DNA of 64,000 bases from an uncultured Bacteroidota bacterium. GTDB taxonomy: Bacteria; Bacteroidota; Bacteroidia; Bacteroidales; F082. The notes beneath the pieces were generated by a model. The model made no database searches, was not told where the DNA came from, and saw only the letters and a list, made by a program, of their open reading frames with translations. The stretch covers positions 1-64,000 of the forward strand of contig CAITDJ010000046.1 in assembly GCA_903891085.1 (NCBI GenBank). Direction: 5' to 3'. This document shows positions 6,575 to 14,975 of this stretch, piece by piece (position 1 is the stretch's first letter; every line of letters begins with the position of its first letter). A program made the translations under genes and the position numbers.

Positions 6575-9055
6575 GTGGAAAATTTGCAACCCTATCAACA
6601 GGAAGAAAGCATCGACCTGAAAGCACTCTTTTTTAAATTCGCCCGTTTCTGGTATTTGTTTTCCATATCGATCTTCATCGTGCTGCTCATAGCATTTATG
6701 TTTAACAAATACACCAAATCGGTGTATGAAGTGAAGGCTTCTGTACTGGTTAAAAACGACAAAAAAAGTGGCGGCGGCGGCCTGGATGCAACCGCCCTGT
6801 TGGGAGGCATCGGTCTGAATGCGCAGCAAAACCTTCAGAATGAAATTGGCGTGCTCATGTCCTATTCGTTGAGTATGCGCGTGGTGAAAGAGATGAATGC
6901 AGAGGTAAGCTATTTCAACGAAGAAAGCTTTATAAAAAATGAAATGTACCGCACCGCACCTTTTGAGGTAGAAGTCGATTTCAACGTGCCACAGGCAGTT
7001 TCATTGCCCTACAGCCTCAACATCATCGACAGCCAGCAATTCAGCCTCGATGCCGAAGGTGATAACATCAGTAAATACAATTATAAAACCGCCGGCATGA
7101 TCGAAGGCGCTAAAATTGAAAAACTACGGTGGGAAGGCTCCTTCCGCTTTGGTGAATGGATCGACAATGGTTACAACCGGTTCCGGATTGTATTGAATGA
7201 AAAATTTGATCCTGAAATCCACCTGAAAAGCAAAATGCATTTTGTGTTAAACGACTATGAATCGACACTTAAAGTACTTCGTGGATTTAAAATTGAACCC
7301 ATCAACCGTGAAGCTTCTATTGTAAATATAACACTCCGGGGACCGATCAAGGAAAAATCAGCCGATTTTCTGAACCGGCTTATTGACACCTATCTGCAGA
7401 GCGGACTTGAAAAGAAAAATATGATTGCCGAAAACACCATCGAATTTATCGACTCTCAATTAATTGATATTCAGGACTCACTGAGCAGGGCCGAAATTGA
7501 CCTGCAGGATTTTCAAACAAGCAACGACCTGATGGATCTTGATATGCAATCGCAACAGGTGTATGAGTATATGAAAGACCTTGACAACCAGAAAGCGGAA
7601 TTGGAAGTAAAATCAAAATACTACCGCAGTCTGAAAAAATATCTGGTCGACAACCTGGAGCATCCCGAACAGTTGATTGCCCCAAGCGCCATGGGCATCG
7701 AAGACCCGCTCCTGAACCGGTTGGTGGAAGAATTGGTCAATCTATCAGGTAAAAAAACGGAACAATTACTCTCATCTACCGATAAACATCCGCTGGTTGT
7801 CAGCATCGATTCGCAAATCAGTAATACAAAAAAAGCCCTTATCGAGAACATCAGCAACATCATCAACAATTCTGATGTTGCCATACGCGACCTGAATGGC
7901 AGAATCGTGGTCATGGGTAAAGAGCTGAACAAACTGCCCAGCACGCAGCGTTTACTCATCGGCTATAAACGTAAATTTGAGCTCAGCAATACAATTTATA
8001 ACTTCCTGATGCAGAAACGGGCCGAAGCGCAGATCACCAAGGCAAGCAATATGCCCGACAATGAGGTAATTGACCCTGCTGAGGCTTCATTGAGTGAAAT
8101 GGTCTTTCCGAAAAAGAGTCTTAACTACACCATTGCCCTGTTGTTGGGTATTTTAATCCCGCTGGCCTATATCTTTGGCCGCGACTACCTGAACGATAAA
8201 ATCGTTGATCGTAAAGACATCGAAAAAGCAACCAGGCTGCCCATTGTCGGGCAAATCATGCACAACAACAAAGATACACAGCTGGTGGTGGCCGAATCAC
8301 CCAAATCGTCTATCTCCGAATCATTCAGGTCGGTGCGAACCAACATCGAGTTTCTGGTTCAGGGCAAAGAGAAGTGCGTGATCATGGTAACGGCTGATAT
8401 GGTAAGTGCCGGAAAAACCTTTGTTTCTATTAACCTGGCCAGTATTTATGCCATGTATGGAAAAAAGACAGTCCTGCTTGGCTTCGACTTACGTAAACCC
8501 AAAATCTATCAGGATTTCGGAGCCTCTAACACAACTGGTTTGAGTACCTATCTTAAAAACGAGCACACCCTCGACCAAATCATTCAGCCTTCAGGTAAAG
8601 TTCCTAACCTCGACCTGATCATGGCAGGTAAGATTCCGCCTAATCCGGCTGAATTGATCGCCTCTGCCAAATGTACAGAACTGTTCGATGAACTTCGAAA
8701 ACGTTACGACTACATCATCATCGATACGCCTCCTATCGGCCTGGTAACGGACGCCTTCCTGCTTATGAAACATACTGATGTGAATCTCTTTATTGTGCGT
8801 CAGAATTATACGCATAAAAAAATCTTCGAATCCATCATCAAGGATATTGAAGACCGGAATATTCCAATGAGCATTCTTGTAAACGACATCCGCATGGGTG
8901 GTGGTTATGGCTATGGCTACGGTTATGGTTATGGTTATGGCTACGGGTATGGTTATGGGTATGGTTATGGGTATGGTTATGGGTATGGTTATTATACCGA
9001 TGAGAAGGAAGAAAAGAAACCGGGGTACATGAAAAGAATGTTGAATAAAGTGTGA
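6575..9055 (+). CDS. Wzc/GumC-like tyrosine autokinase, polysaccharide co-polymerase, with Tyr-Gly tail
   Basis: An 826-residue inner-membrane chain-length regulator fused to a BY-kinase. The start is GTG 6575. Order: N-terminal Wzz domain with a membrane helix (about residues 24-45), a long periplasmic coiled-coil region, a second helix (about 515-535), then the cytoplasmic kinase. Walker A ends in SAGKT with Lys614 but lacks the usual PGEGK. Walker A' is LLGFDLRKP, Walker B IIIDTPP. The C-terminus carries fifteen alternating Tyr-Gly steps plus one Tyr (8906-8995) before an acidic/basic end. In this family the terminal tyrosine cluster is autophosphorylated and cycles oligomer assembly. The gene sits 12 nt after the Wza-like gene. 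Confidence 0.9.
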   Translation: MENLQPYQQEESIDLKALFFKFARFWYLFSISIFIVLLIAFMFNKYTKSVYEVKASVLVKNDKKSGGGGLDATALLGGIGLNAQQNLQNEIGVLMSYSLSMRVVKEMNAEVSYFNEESFIKNEMYRTAPFEVEVDFNVPQAVSLPYSLNIIDSQQFSLDAEGDNISKYNYKTAGMIEGAKIEKLRWEGSFRFGEWIDNGYNRFRIVLNEKFDPEIHLKSKMHFVLNDYESTLKVLRGFKIEPINREASIVNITLRGPIKEKSADFLNRLIDTYLQSGLEKKNMIAENTIEFIDSQLIDIQDSLSRAEIDLQDFQTSNDLMDLDMQSQQVYEYMKDLDNQKAELEVKSKYYRSLKKYLVDNLEHPEQLIAPSAMGIEDPLLNRLVEELVNLSGKKTEQLLSSTDKHPLVVSIDSQISNTKKALIENISNIINNSDVAIRDLNGRIVVMGKELNKLPSTQRLLIGYKRKFELSNTIYNFLMQKRAEAQITKASNMPDNEVIDPAEASLSEMVFPKKSLNYTIALLLGILIPLAYIFGRDYLNDKIVDRKDIEKATRLPIVGQIMHNNKDTQLVVAESPKSSISESFRSVRTNIEFLVQGKEKCVIMVTADMVSAGKTFVSINLASIYAMYGKKTVLLGFDLRKPKIYQDFGASNTTGLSTYLKNEHTLDQIIQPSGKVPNLDLIMAGKIPPNPAELIASAKCTELFDELRKRYDYIIIDTPPIGLVTDAFLLMKHTDVNLFIVRQNYTHKKIFESIIKDIEDRNIPMSILVNDIRMGGGYGYGYGYGYGYGYGYGYGYGYGYGYGYGYYTDEKEEKKPGYMKRMLNKV
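8906..8995 (+). repeat. In-frame Tyr-Gly coding tandem repeat
   Basis: A 6-nt period (tat/tac plus ggn) encoding alternating Tyr and Gly, 16 Tyr in all. Four exact copies of the 12-nt word GGGTATGGTTAT lie at 8945-8992. Because the unit is a multiple of three, slippage would change the number of tyrosines without a frameshift. Confidence 0.95.
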
Positions 9056-9090
9056 GTCTTTGTTTGAGCGGTGAGAAGTAAACATAAAGA

Positions 9091-9202
9091 GTAGCTGGTA
9101 GCTGGTAGCTGGTAGCTGGTGGCTGGTAGCTAGTAGCTAGTAGCTGGTAGCTGGTGACTAGTAACAAGCAGCCAGTAACTAGTAACTAGTAACCAGCAAC
9201 AA
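9091..9202 (+). repeat. Heptanucleotide tract (GTAGCTG word)
   Basis: Sixteen phased 7-nt units, beginning with four GTAGCTG then drifting to GTAGCTA, GTAACTA and GCAACAA. It fills the gap between the kinase gene and the UpxY-like gene. No gene is present. Confidence 0.85.
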
Positions 9203-9232
9203 ACAAACCCGTCTCAGAATAATAACAAATAA

Positions 9233-9754
9233 ATGCCCGTCAAAACTCCGATACCACAGTATCAATGGTTCGCACTTTATACCCGCTCACAAAGCGAAAG
9301 AAAAGTAGCCATTGAATTACAGCACCGAGGCATTGAGGTCTTTTTGCCCCTGGTAAGCCGCTGGAGGCAATGGAGTGACCGTAAAAAAAAGGTGGAAGAA
9401 CCACTGTTCCGGTCCTATGTGTTTGTTTGTATCAGTGAGTCTGAATACTATAATGCACTAAATGTTCCCGGGGCTGTGCGGTTCGTTACTTTTGGAGGGA
9501 AGGCCGTGGCTATTCCCGAAAACCAGATTGCAGCAATCAGACATTATTTGCATGAATTTGATGAAGTGACGGTTGATGAACAACTCCTGAAAACCGGTGA
9601 GATCGTCCGAATTAAAGCAGGCCCAATGGAAGGATTGATTGGCAAACTGTTGAAATATAAAAATAAATTCCGTTTAATTATTCAGATTGATACCATCGGT
9701 CAAAGTATTGCCTTGCATATCCCGCGTTCACGCGTTGAAGCAATTGGTATTTGA
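9233..9754 (+). CDS. UpxY-type NusG-like transcription antiterminator
   Basis: A 173-residue NusG paralogue. The NGN domain covers about residues 10-110 (WFALYTRSQSERK, then FLPLVSRWRQWSDRKKKVEEPLFRSYVFV). A KOW-like segment follows around 120-165 (TGEIVRIKAGPMEGLIGKLL). This is the layout of Bacteroides UpxY regulators, which prevent premature termination in the capsule operon they belong to. Unlike typical UpxY genes, which come first in the operon, this one follows the wza/wzc-like genes and precedes an epimerase gene. Start ATG 9233. The antitermination role is inferred from family; which operon it serves is unclear, as no large glycosyltransferase cluster is in the window. Confidence 0.85.
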   Translation: MPVKTPIPQYQWFALYTRSQSERKVAIELQHRGIEVFLPLVSRWRQWSDRKKKVEEPLFRSYVFVCISESEYYNALNVPGAVRFVTFGGKAVAIPENQIAAIRHYLHEFDEVTVDEQLLKTGEIVRIKAGPMEGLIGKLLKYKNKFRLIIQIDTIGQSIALHIPRSRVEAIGI

Positions 9755-9786
9755 TTAATGCGGTTGGATGTTTAGGATGGTTTTCA

Positions 9787-9890
9787 TTAAGTAATAAGAA
9801 GCAATTAATGTCGTCATTGAATTTTTGTAAATTTCACAATGGTAGATATTTAAATAATTGTCAACTGTCCATTATCAATTGTTCATTACT
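9787..9890 (+). repeat. Dispersed intergenic repeat, copy 2, ending in a heptad tract
   Basis: Starts ttaagtaataagaagcaatt, nearly identical to the start of 15721-15852. It ends in phased 7-nt words AATTGTC AACTGTC CATTATC AATTGTT CATTACT (9856-9890) directly abutting the promoter box at 9891. Confidence 0.65.
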
Positions 9891-9899
9891 TATCTTTGC
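9891..9899 (+). promoter_or_regulatory. -7 promoter box (TATCTTTGC) for the epimerase gene
   Basis: Exact TAnnTTTGC match, 24 nt before ATG 9924. It gives the epimerase its own transcription start even though it follows the upxY-like gene. Confidence 0.7.
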
Positions 9900-9923
9900 C
9901 CTTTACATCCATAATTTCATTAA

Positions 9924-10913
9924 ATGAATCTTTTCAAAGATATTCCGGTATTGGTAACCGGTGGTGCCGGTTTCATCGGTTCAAACCTGATTGAACGGCT
10001 ACTGTCAGAAGGAGCCCTCGTAAGTTGCCTCGACAATTTCGCTACCGGTCACCGGTATAATATCGAATCCTTCATGCAACATCCTGAATTCAGGCTTATC
10101 GAAGGAGATATCAGGGATGCGGCTACATGCAATATAGCCTGTTTGAATCAGACCTACGTTTTTCATCAGGCTGCCCTTGGATCGGTGCCTCGTTCCATCA
10201 ACGACCCTGCAACCACAAATGCTGTTAATATTGGTGGTTCACTCAATATGCTCGTTGCAGCGCGTGATGCAGGTGTAAAAAGGTTTATATATGCTGCCAG
10301 CTCAAGCACCTATGGCGATTCAGAAAGCCTGCCTAAGTTGGAAGACAACATCGGCCGACCGCTTTCACCCTATGCCATCACCAAATATGTGAACGAATTG
10401 TATGCTGATGTTTTCGCGCGAACTTACGGTACCGAGTCAATTGGACTGCGCTATTTTAATGTGTTCGGACGTCGTCAGGATCCAAATGGTGCCTACGCAG
10501 CCGTTATCCCTAAATGGATGAATAGTTTCATCAAACATGAACCCATTCTCATCAACGGTGATGGAGAATATAGTCGCGACTTCACTTATATCGACAATGT
10601 GATTCAGGCCAACCTGCTGGCTGCGCTTACTGCATCGGATGTAGCGGTGAATCAGGTATATAATGTTGCCTATGGCGATCGTACTACCCTCAACCAATTG
10701 GCGCATTGGATCCGTGAGATACTTGCAACCTATGATGCCGACATCGCAAAGGTGGAGATACAACATGGTCCCTACCGAAAAGGAGATATTCCGCATTCAT
10801 TGGCTTCTATCGCAAAAGCACAACAATTACTCGGCTATCAGCCTGAATTTGACCTCAAAAAGGGTCTGACAGAGGCCTGTAAATGGTATTGGAGCGGATT
10901 GAAGTTAAAATAG
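9924..10913 (+). CDS. UDP-N-acetylglucosamine 4-epimerase-like NAD-dependent SDR
   Basis: A 329-residue extended short-chain dehydrogenase. The Rossmann glycine motif is [10 protein letters not shown] near residue 15. The catalytic Ser/Tyr/Lys are in [10 protein letters not shown] (about 123-132) and [12 protein letters not shown] (Tyr and Lys about 151-155), and the C-terminal substrate region contains [19 protein letters not shown]. That last block is typical of the WbpP/TviC/Gne branch, which interconverts UDP-GlcNAc and UDP-GalNAc (or their uronic acids). It probably supplies an activated sugar for surface polysaccharide, consistent with the export genes upstream. Exact substrate is not determined from sequence. 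Confidence 0.85.
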   Translation: MNLFKDIPVLVTGGAGFIGSNLIERLLSEGALVSCLDNFATGHRYNIESFMQHPEFRLIEGDIRDAATCNIACLNQTYVFHQAALGSVPRSINDPATTNAVNIGGSLNMLVAARDAGVKRFIYAASSSTYGDSESLPKLEDNIGRPLSPYAITKYVNELYADVFARTYGTESIGLRYFNVFGRRQDPNGAYAAVIPKWMNSFIKHEPILINGDGEYSRDFTYIDNVIQANLLAALTASDVAVNQVYNVAYGDRTTLNQLAHWIREILATYDADIAKVEIQHGPYRKGDIPHSLASIAKAQQLLGYQPEFDLKKGLTEACKWYWSGLKLK

Positions 10914-10989
10914 TTGCTGGTGACTGGTTGCTGGTTGCTGGCTACTAGAGACTAGTGACCAGAAACTAGTGACTAGCTATGAGCTATAT
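10913..10989 (+). repeat. Heptanucleotide tract (GTTGCTG / GTGACTA words)
   Basis: Eleven phased 7-nt units beginning at the final base of the epimerase stop codon: GTTGCTG GTGACTG GTTGCTG GTTGCTG, then GCTACTA GAGACTA GTGACCA and so on. It resembles the 9091-9202 tract in pattern (G-N-N-R-C-T-R). Confidence 0.8.
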
Positions 10990-11030
10990 GCTGAAAGCAT
11001 TATTTATTCTCCTCACATTGTAAATTTGCA

Positions 11031-11039
11031 AAATAGACT
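11031..11039 (+). promoter_or_regulatory. -7 promoter box (TAAATTTGC)
   Basis: Matches TAnnTTTGC, 36 nt before the ATG at 11076. Confidence 0.65.
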
Positions 11040-11075
11040 GAAATCTCTTACTTTTGACGATTAAAGCATTTTATT

Positions 11076-12005
11076 ATGACTTCAGATTCTTCAGAATTTT
11101 CGAATCCAATACCTTCACCCAACGCCACTCGTTGGATATATATCGTGCTCGTTATCTTTGCATTGCTCATTATCATGCTTTCCATCTGGCTCATTTCAAC
11201 CAAGTCGAACCTTCGGGTGTTACAGGCAGAAAAAGATGAACAACGCATCGGGCTGGTGCAGGAAGTGGATAGTGTAATCTCCATGCACAATCAGACCAAG
11301 GCAGCCTATGGTGCATTGGCCGATTCGTTGGTAGCCAAAGACAGCCTGATTCAGGCCAACGCCATCGAAATCAAACGATTGCTCGACACTGAATGGGAAT
11401 ATTATAAAGTAAAGAAAAAACTCGAACGCCTTCAGGTAATCTCACAGGGTTATATCAGGCAGATGGATTCGCTGTATACCGTTAACCGTGATCTTACCGA
11501 GGAAAACGAACGGATTCGTGAAGAGGTTACCATTGAACGTAAACGCAATATTCAACTCAACAAAGCCAAGGAAGAATTATCCGACAAGGTTGAATTGGTT
11601 GCCGTGTTCAAAACCTATAATGTGAAAACTTCCGGAATACGACAAAAAGGCAGCTCTGAAACAGAAACCGATAAGGTGAAACGTGTTGAGAAAATTAAAA
11701 TCTGCTTTACGCTGGCAGGGAATAGCATTATTACCCCCGGCACGAAAAATATCTATTTGCGCATTGCCCAGCCCGATCGTAAAATTCTGTCCAAAGGCAG
11801 GGGTGACGAGTTTTCGTTCCTCTACAAAGGTGAAAGACTACAGTATTCAATCATGCAGACAATCGACTATCGTAATGTTGATCAGGAAATATGTGTGTAT
11901 TGGGACAAGCGTGATACCCAGGATTTACAGGAAGGTCTCTATAATATAGATATTTACGAAGGCGATGCGGTAATTGGCATGGTAAGTATGGCATTGAGGA
12001 AATAG
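11076..12005 (+). CDS. Membrane-anchored coiled-coil protein of unknown function
   Basis: A 309-residue protein with three parts. A short polar N-terminus precedes one membrane helix (about residues 20-45, YIVLVIFALLIIMLSIWLI). A long heptad-rich coiled coil follows (about 50-180). The C-terminal domain of about 120 residues is probably beta-rich (KICFTLAGNSIITPGTKNIYLRIAQPD onward). Similar proteins occur as conserved hypotheticals in Bacteroidetes; no enzymatic motif is seen. The layout suggests a scaffold or envelope protein with the coiled coil and C-domain on one side of the inner membrane. It has its own promoter box, and the next gene (tdk) is convergent. Start ATG 11076 is supported by the helix position. 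Confidence 0.6.
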   Translation: MTSDSSEFSNPIPSPNATRWIYIVLVIFALLIIMLSIWLISTKSNLRVLQAEKDEQRIGLVQEVDSVISMHNQTKAAYGALADSLVAKDSLIQANAIEIKRLLDTEWEYYKVKKKLERLQVISQGYIRQMDSLYTVNRDLTEENERIREEVTIERKRNIQLNKAKEELSDKVELVAVFKTYNVKTSGIRQKGSSETETDKVKRVEKIKICFTLAGNSIITPGTKNIYLRIAQPDRKILSKGRGDEFSFLYKGERLQYSIMQTIDYRNVDQEICVYWDKRDTQDLQEGLYNIDIYEGDAVIGMVSMALRK

Positions 12006-12032
12006 TCGCATATTTCCACATCACTTTTTACT

Positions 12033-12614
12033 TTACACTTTTTTTCTGTTTTCAAGAAAACACTTACGGCACAAGGGTTCATAACTTTCCGTTTCACCCA
12101 GCATGACTAACTTATCTCCGGCAATCTTGCGATGTGAATAATGGGCCAGACTTCCGCATTCCATGCAAATGGCATGTACCTTCGTGACATATTCGGCAAC
12201 CGCCATCAACTTCGGGATAGGGCCAAAAGGATTACCCTGAAAATCCATATCCAGGCCGGCCACAATCACACGGCAGCCTGCATCAGCCAACTGATTACAC
12301 ACCGCCCCAAGCTCATCATCAAAAAACTGGGCTTCATCAATCCCGATTACATCCACCTGCGTAGCATAAAACATGATCTCCGAGGCACTTTGCACCGGAA
12401 TAGAATGAATTGAATTGGCATCGTGTGACACAACATCCGCTTCGCTATAACGGGTATCGATATGCGGTTTGAATATCTCTACACGCTGTTTGGCAATGCG
12501 GGCACGGTTCAACCTGCGTATCAATTCTTCGGTCTTACCCGAGAACATCGATCCGCAAACAACCTCAATCCATCCCGTGCGTTTATTGCTGTTTGAATCT
12601 TTTTCGAGAAACAT
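12033..12614 (-). CDS. tdk: Thymidine kinase
   Basis: About 193 residues from ATG 12614. Type II thymidine kinase, phosphorylating thymidine with ATP in nucleotide salvage. Visible motifs: P-loop [11 protein letters not shown] near residue 22, the catalytic-base region GIDEAQFF, and the zinc-binding cysteines in CMECG and CRKC. The length matches the family (about 190-200). An upstream in-frame start at 12710 would pass through the promoter box at 12659-12667 and is rejected. The gene is convergent with the coiled-coil protein gene and divergent from the operon starting at 12702. Confidence 0.95.
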   Translation of the reverse strand: MFLEKDSNSNKRTGWIEVVCGSMFSGKTEELIRRLNRARIAKQRVEIFKPHIDTRYSEADVVSHDANSIHSIPVQSASEIMFYATQVDVIGIDEAQFFDDELGAVCNQLADAGCRVIVAGLDMDFQGNPFGPIPKLMAVAEYVTKVHAICMECGSLAHYSHRKIAGDKLVMLGETESYEPLCRKCFLENRKKV

Positions 12615-12658
12615 TGATAAAACTGTTGGGTTCTTAGTAATTTTATACGCTAATTGAT

Positions 12659-12667
12659 GCAAAAATA
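12659..12667 (-). promoter_or_regulatory. -7 promoter box (TATTTTTGC) for tdk
   Basis: The plus strand reads GCAAAAATA, giving TATTTTTGC on the minus strand, 44 nt upstream of the tdk ATG. It lies in the short divergent gap before the gene at 12702. Confidence 0.65.
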
Positions 12668-12701
12668 CGTTATTATTGGCAGTTAAAGTACAGCAATAAG
12701 G

Positions 12702-13535
12702 ATGGAACAAAACATTTTACTCAACAAAATTCAAGGGCAGATAAATACCCTGCAACTGCAGATCGACAGCATTGCTTCTCAACCAGAATTGATTTATCGT
12801 ATTGATATCGAATCGCTTAAACGAAACGTTATCCAACTATATGATTTACTTTTTCAGTTGAAACCGGTTGGAACAGTGTATGATGACACACTTGCTGACA
12901 CCGTCACACAGGAGAGTAAGCAGGCTGCACCCATTGAAGTAGAGGTAGTTCCTGCACCCGATTTTGTGATACCTCAACCCGAAAATATTGTTGTTGCTGA
13001 TTATTTTCCTTCGGATATGGAGCAGGATCTTGCAGAAGAGGCATCAGAAGTAAAGCCGGATGAACCGTTTAGTTTTCAAATTGAAACAGAATCAGAAAAC
13101 ATAGAGGAGGATGTGTATGAAGATTATCAGCATACTGATGCTCCATACCCGGACTCCTTCAAACAGCAACCGGTTTATGAAAACCCTGTCCGGTCAGGAT
13201 TTGCTCCTACACTTGATTTGTTCGACGATTCATTTCCGGCATCATTGGGCGAAACAATGGCAACATCCAGAGACATGAGCATTGCCGGACATATGCAACA
13301 GAAAAAAATCGACGATCTGCGTTCCGCCATCGGTATCAACGAAAAATTTCTTTTCATCAATGAACTGTTTGGTGGCAACCTCAATCAATACAATAAAACT
13401 ATCGAAGAGTTGAATAACTTCAGAAGCCTGTCGGGTGCACAAACCTGCCTCATGGAACTGGGAGTGCAACATCAGTGGCCGCCTCATTCACAGGCACTCG
13501 TAAAATTGAAAGACCTGATTGAGCGTAAATTCTGA
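12702..13535 (+). CDS. Acidic conserved hypothetical protein
   Basis: A 277-residue cytoplasmic protein with no signal peptide. A helical N-terminal region (about residues 1-58) is followed by a long acidic low-complexity linker (about 60-185, rich in Glu, Asp, Pro). A conserved-looking C-terminal domain spans about 195-277 ([19 protein letters not shown], then [20 protein letters not shown]). Proteins with this C-terminal block are known from Bacteroidetes as hypotheticals; the role is unknown. It is the first gene of a tight cluster (gaps of 3, -1 and 7 nt) leading to an M28 peptidase, a tiny membrane protein and rsmI. Start ATG 12702. Confidence 0.6.
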   Translation: MEQNILLNKIQGQINTLQLQIDSIASQPELIYRIDIESLKRNVIQLYDLLFQLKPVGTVYDDTLADTVTQESKQAAPIEVEVVPAPDFVIPQPENIVVADYFPSDMEQDLAEEASEVKPDEPFSFQIETESENIEEDVYEDYQHTDAPYPDSFKQQPVYENPVRSGFAPTLDLFDDSFPASLGETMATSRDMSIAGHMQQKKIDDLRSAIGINEKFLFINELFGGNLNQYNKTIEELNNFRSLSGAQTCLMELGVQHQWPPHSQALVKLKDLIERKF

Positions 13536-13538
13536 TCT

Positions 13539-14831
13539 ATGAAAATTATCAGATCATTAATTCCTATTTTGATTTTTTTTGGAATACTATTCAACCAACC
13601 ATTGGCTGCACAAGACATAAAATATGTGAAGTCGGTTGTAAAGAAACTCTCTTCCTCCCGTTTTCACGGGAGGGGATATGTCAATAAGGGTGATGCTGAC
13701 GCGGCCCGTTTCTTATCGAAAGAGATGAAAAGAGCCGGTCTGGAATCCTTCACAACTGATTATTATCAACCCTATTCCTTTGCCATCAATACCTTCCCTT
13801 CGACAGTCAGGGTGAAATTGGACGAGAAGCCGTTAAAACCGGGTAAAGATTTTGTGGTGCATCCGTCAGCGCAAACAAATAATAAAAGCTACAACCTAGT
13901 TTGGCTTGACGATACGGTAACTCAACTTAAATCGGTGTACAGACTGATCGACACATGTACATTGCATGGCAGGATGCTCGTTGTTCCCGAAGGATTGAAA
14001 AATGCATATAAAGCTGGGATACCGGGCGTTGAAGCCATGGTGCAGCGCGTAAGTGGCAATATGTGGTGGCATGTTTCGGGAGGACGCAAGCCTTCCGCAA
14101 AAGTAATTCTGAAAATAAACGACAACATCCTCAGTCGTGAAAATAAATCCATTAGCATTGATGTTGAAAATAAATTTGTCGAAAAGCATGAAACAGCCAA
14201 TCTGATTGGCTATGTGAAAGGGAGCATCCAGCCCGACAGTTTTTTTGTTTTTGTAGCACATTACGACCATCTCGGACAAATGGGGAAAAAGACAATATTT
14301 CCGGGTGCAAGCGATAATGCAAGCGGTACGGCAACAGTGCTGGATCTGGCGCGGTATTATCAGAATAATCCTGAAAAAGCCCATTATACCATGGTATTCA
14401 TACTTGTTTCAGGCGAAGAAGCCGGATTACTTGGTTCGACTTACTTTGTCGGACATCCGCTTTTTCCACTTGAGAAAACAAAGTTTGTGATCAATCTTGA
14501 TATGGTGGGAACCGGCAGTGAAGGCCTCTCGGTCGTAAACGGACTGCAATATTTGCGGGCCGCCGATCTGATTGACACGATAAATAAGGAAAAGCATTAT
14601 TTTGCTGATGTCAGGCGCGGAGGCGAATCGTGCAACAGCGACCATTGTCCGTTCTATCAGAAAGGCGTTCCGGCTTTCTTTCTGTTTACACGAGGCAATG
14701 AAAACCACGAATACCATACCATTACCGATACATACGACAAACTTCCTTTCACCGCTTATCCGCAACTTTTCGGTATTCTTACCGACTTTGTTGATCAACT
14801 CCGCTACGAACCAAGCTATTTTAAAAACTAA
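13539..14831 (+). CDS. Secreted M28-family metallopeptidase
   Basis: 430 residues with an N-terminal signal peptide (about 1-25, ending LAAQ). M28 peptidases are zinc aminopeptidases acting in the periplasm or outside the cell. The zinc/catalytic residues are visible in order: His in VAHYDHLG, Asp in GASDNASGTA, the Glu pair in SGEEAGLLGS, Asp in INLDMVG, and the last His in NENHEYHTITDT. All five positions are intact, so an active di-zinc enzyme is likely. A protease-associated-like segment lies between about residues 110 and 215. The start is 3 nt after the upstream stop, and the stop overlaps the next ATG (TAATG), indicating one operon. Confidence 0.9.
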   Translation: MKIIRSLIPILIFFGILFNQPLAAQDIKYVKSVVKKLSSSRFHGRGYVNKGDADAARFLSKEMKRAGLESFTTDYYQPYSFAINTFPSTVRVKLDEKPLKPGKDFVVHPSAQTNNKSYNLVWLDDTVTQLKSVYRLIDTCTLHGRMLVVPEGLKNAYKAGIPGVEAMVQRVSGNMWWHVSGGRKPSAKVILKINDNILSRENKSISIDVENKFVEKHETANLIGYVKGSIQPDSFFVFVAHYDHLGQMGKKTIFPGASDNASGTATVLDLARYYQNNPEKAHYTMVFILVSGEEAGLLGSTYFVGHPLFPLEKTKFVINLDMVGTGSEGLSVVNGLQYLRAADLIDTINKEKHYFADVRRGGESCNSDHCPFYQKGVPAFFLFTRGNENHEYHTITDTYDKLPFTAYPQLFGILTDFVDQLRYEPSYFKN

Positions 14832-14968
14832 TGGAATTATTTCTTATCATCGTCGCCACCCTGATTGTTGTAATTTTTACAATACTCTCATTTTATACAT
14901 CCGTCAACTCGGGCGCATCGAAGTTTGAGAAATGGATCGATAAAAAAGAAAAAGAAAAATCCAACTAG
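14831..14968 (+). CDS. 45-residue single-helix membrane protein
   Basis: Short frame ATG 14831 to TAG 14966-14968, overlapping the peptidase stop by one base (TAATG) and ending 7 nt before rsmI. It encodes one hydrophobic helix (about residues 3-23, rich in Ile, Val, Leu), then SVNSGASKFEKW and a Lys/Glu-rich cytoplasmic-type tail. The operon position and the clean helix-plus-charged-tail design argue that it is a real small protein. No homologous family is recognised. It could be a small regulator or a subunit of an envelope complex. Confidence 0.65.
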   Translation: MELFLIIVATLIVVIFTILSFYTSVNSGASKFEKWIDKKEKEKSN

Positions 14969-14975
14969 CCACTCT

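Noticed and set aside
8591-9085. Antisense open frame with His/Thr/Ile repeats over the kinase tail
   Set aside because: It is the complement of the Tyr-Gly coding repeat; repeat DNA keeps several frames open. The sense frame is a well-recognised kinase.
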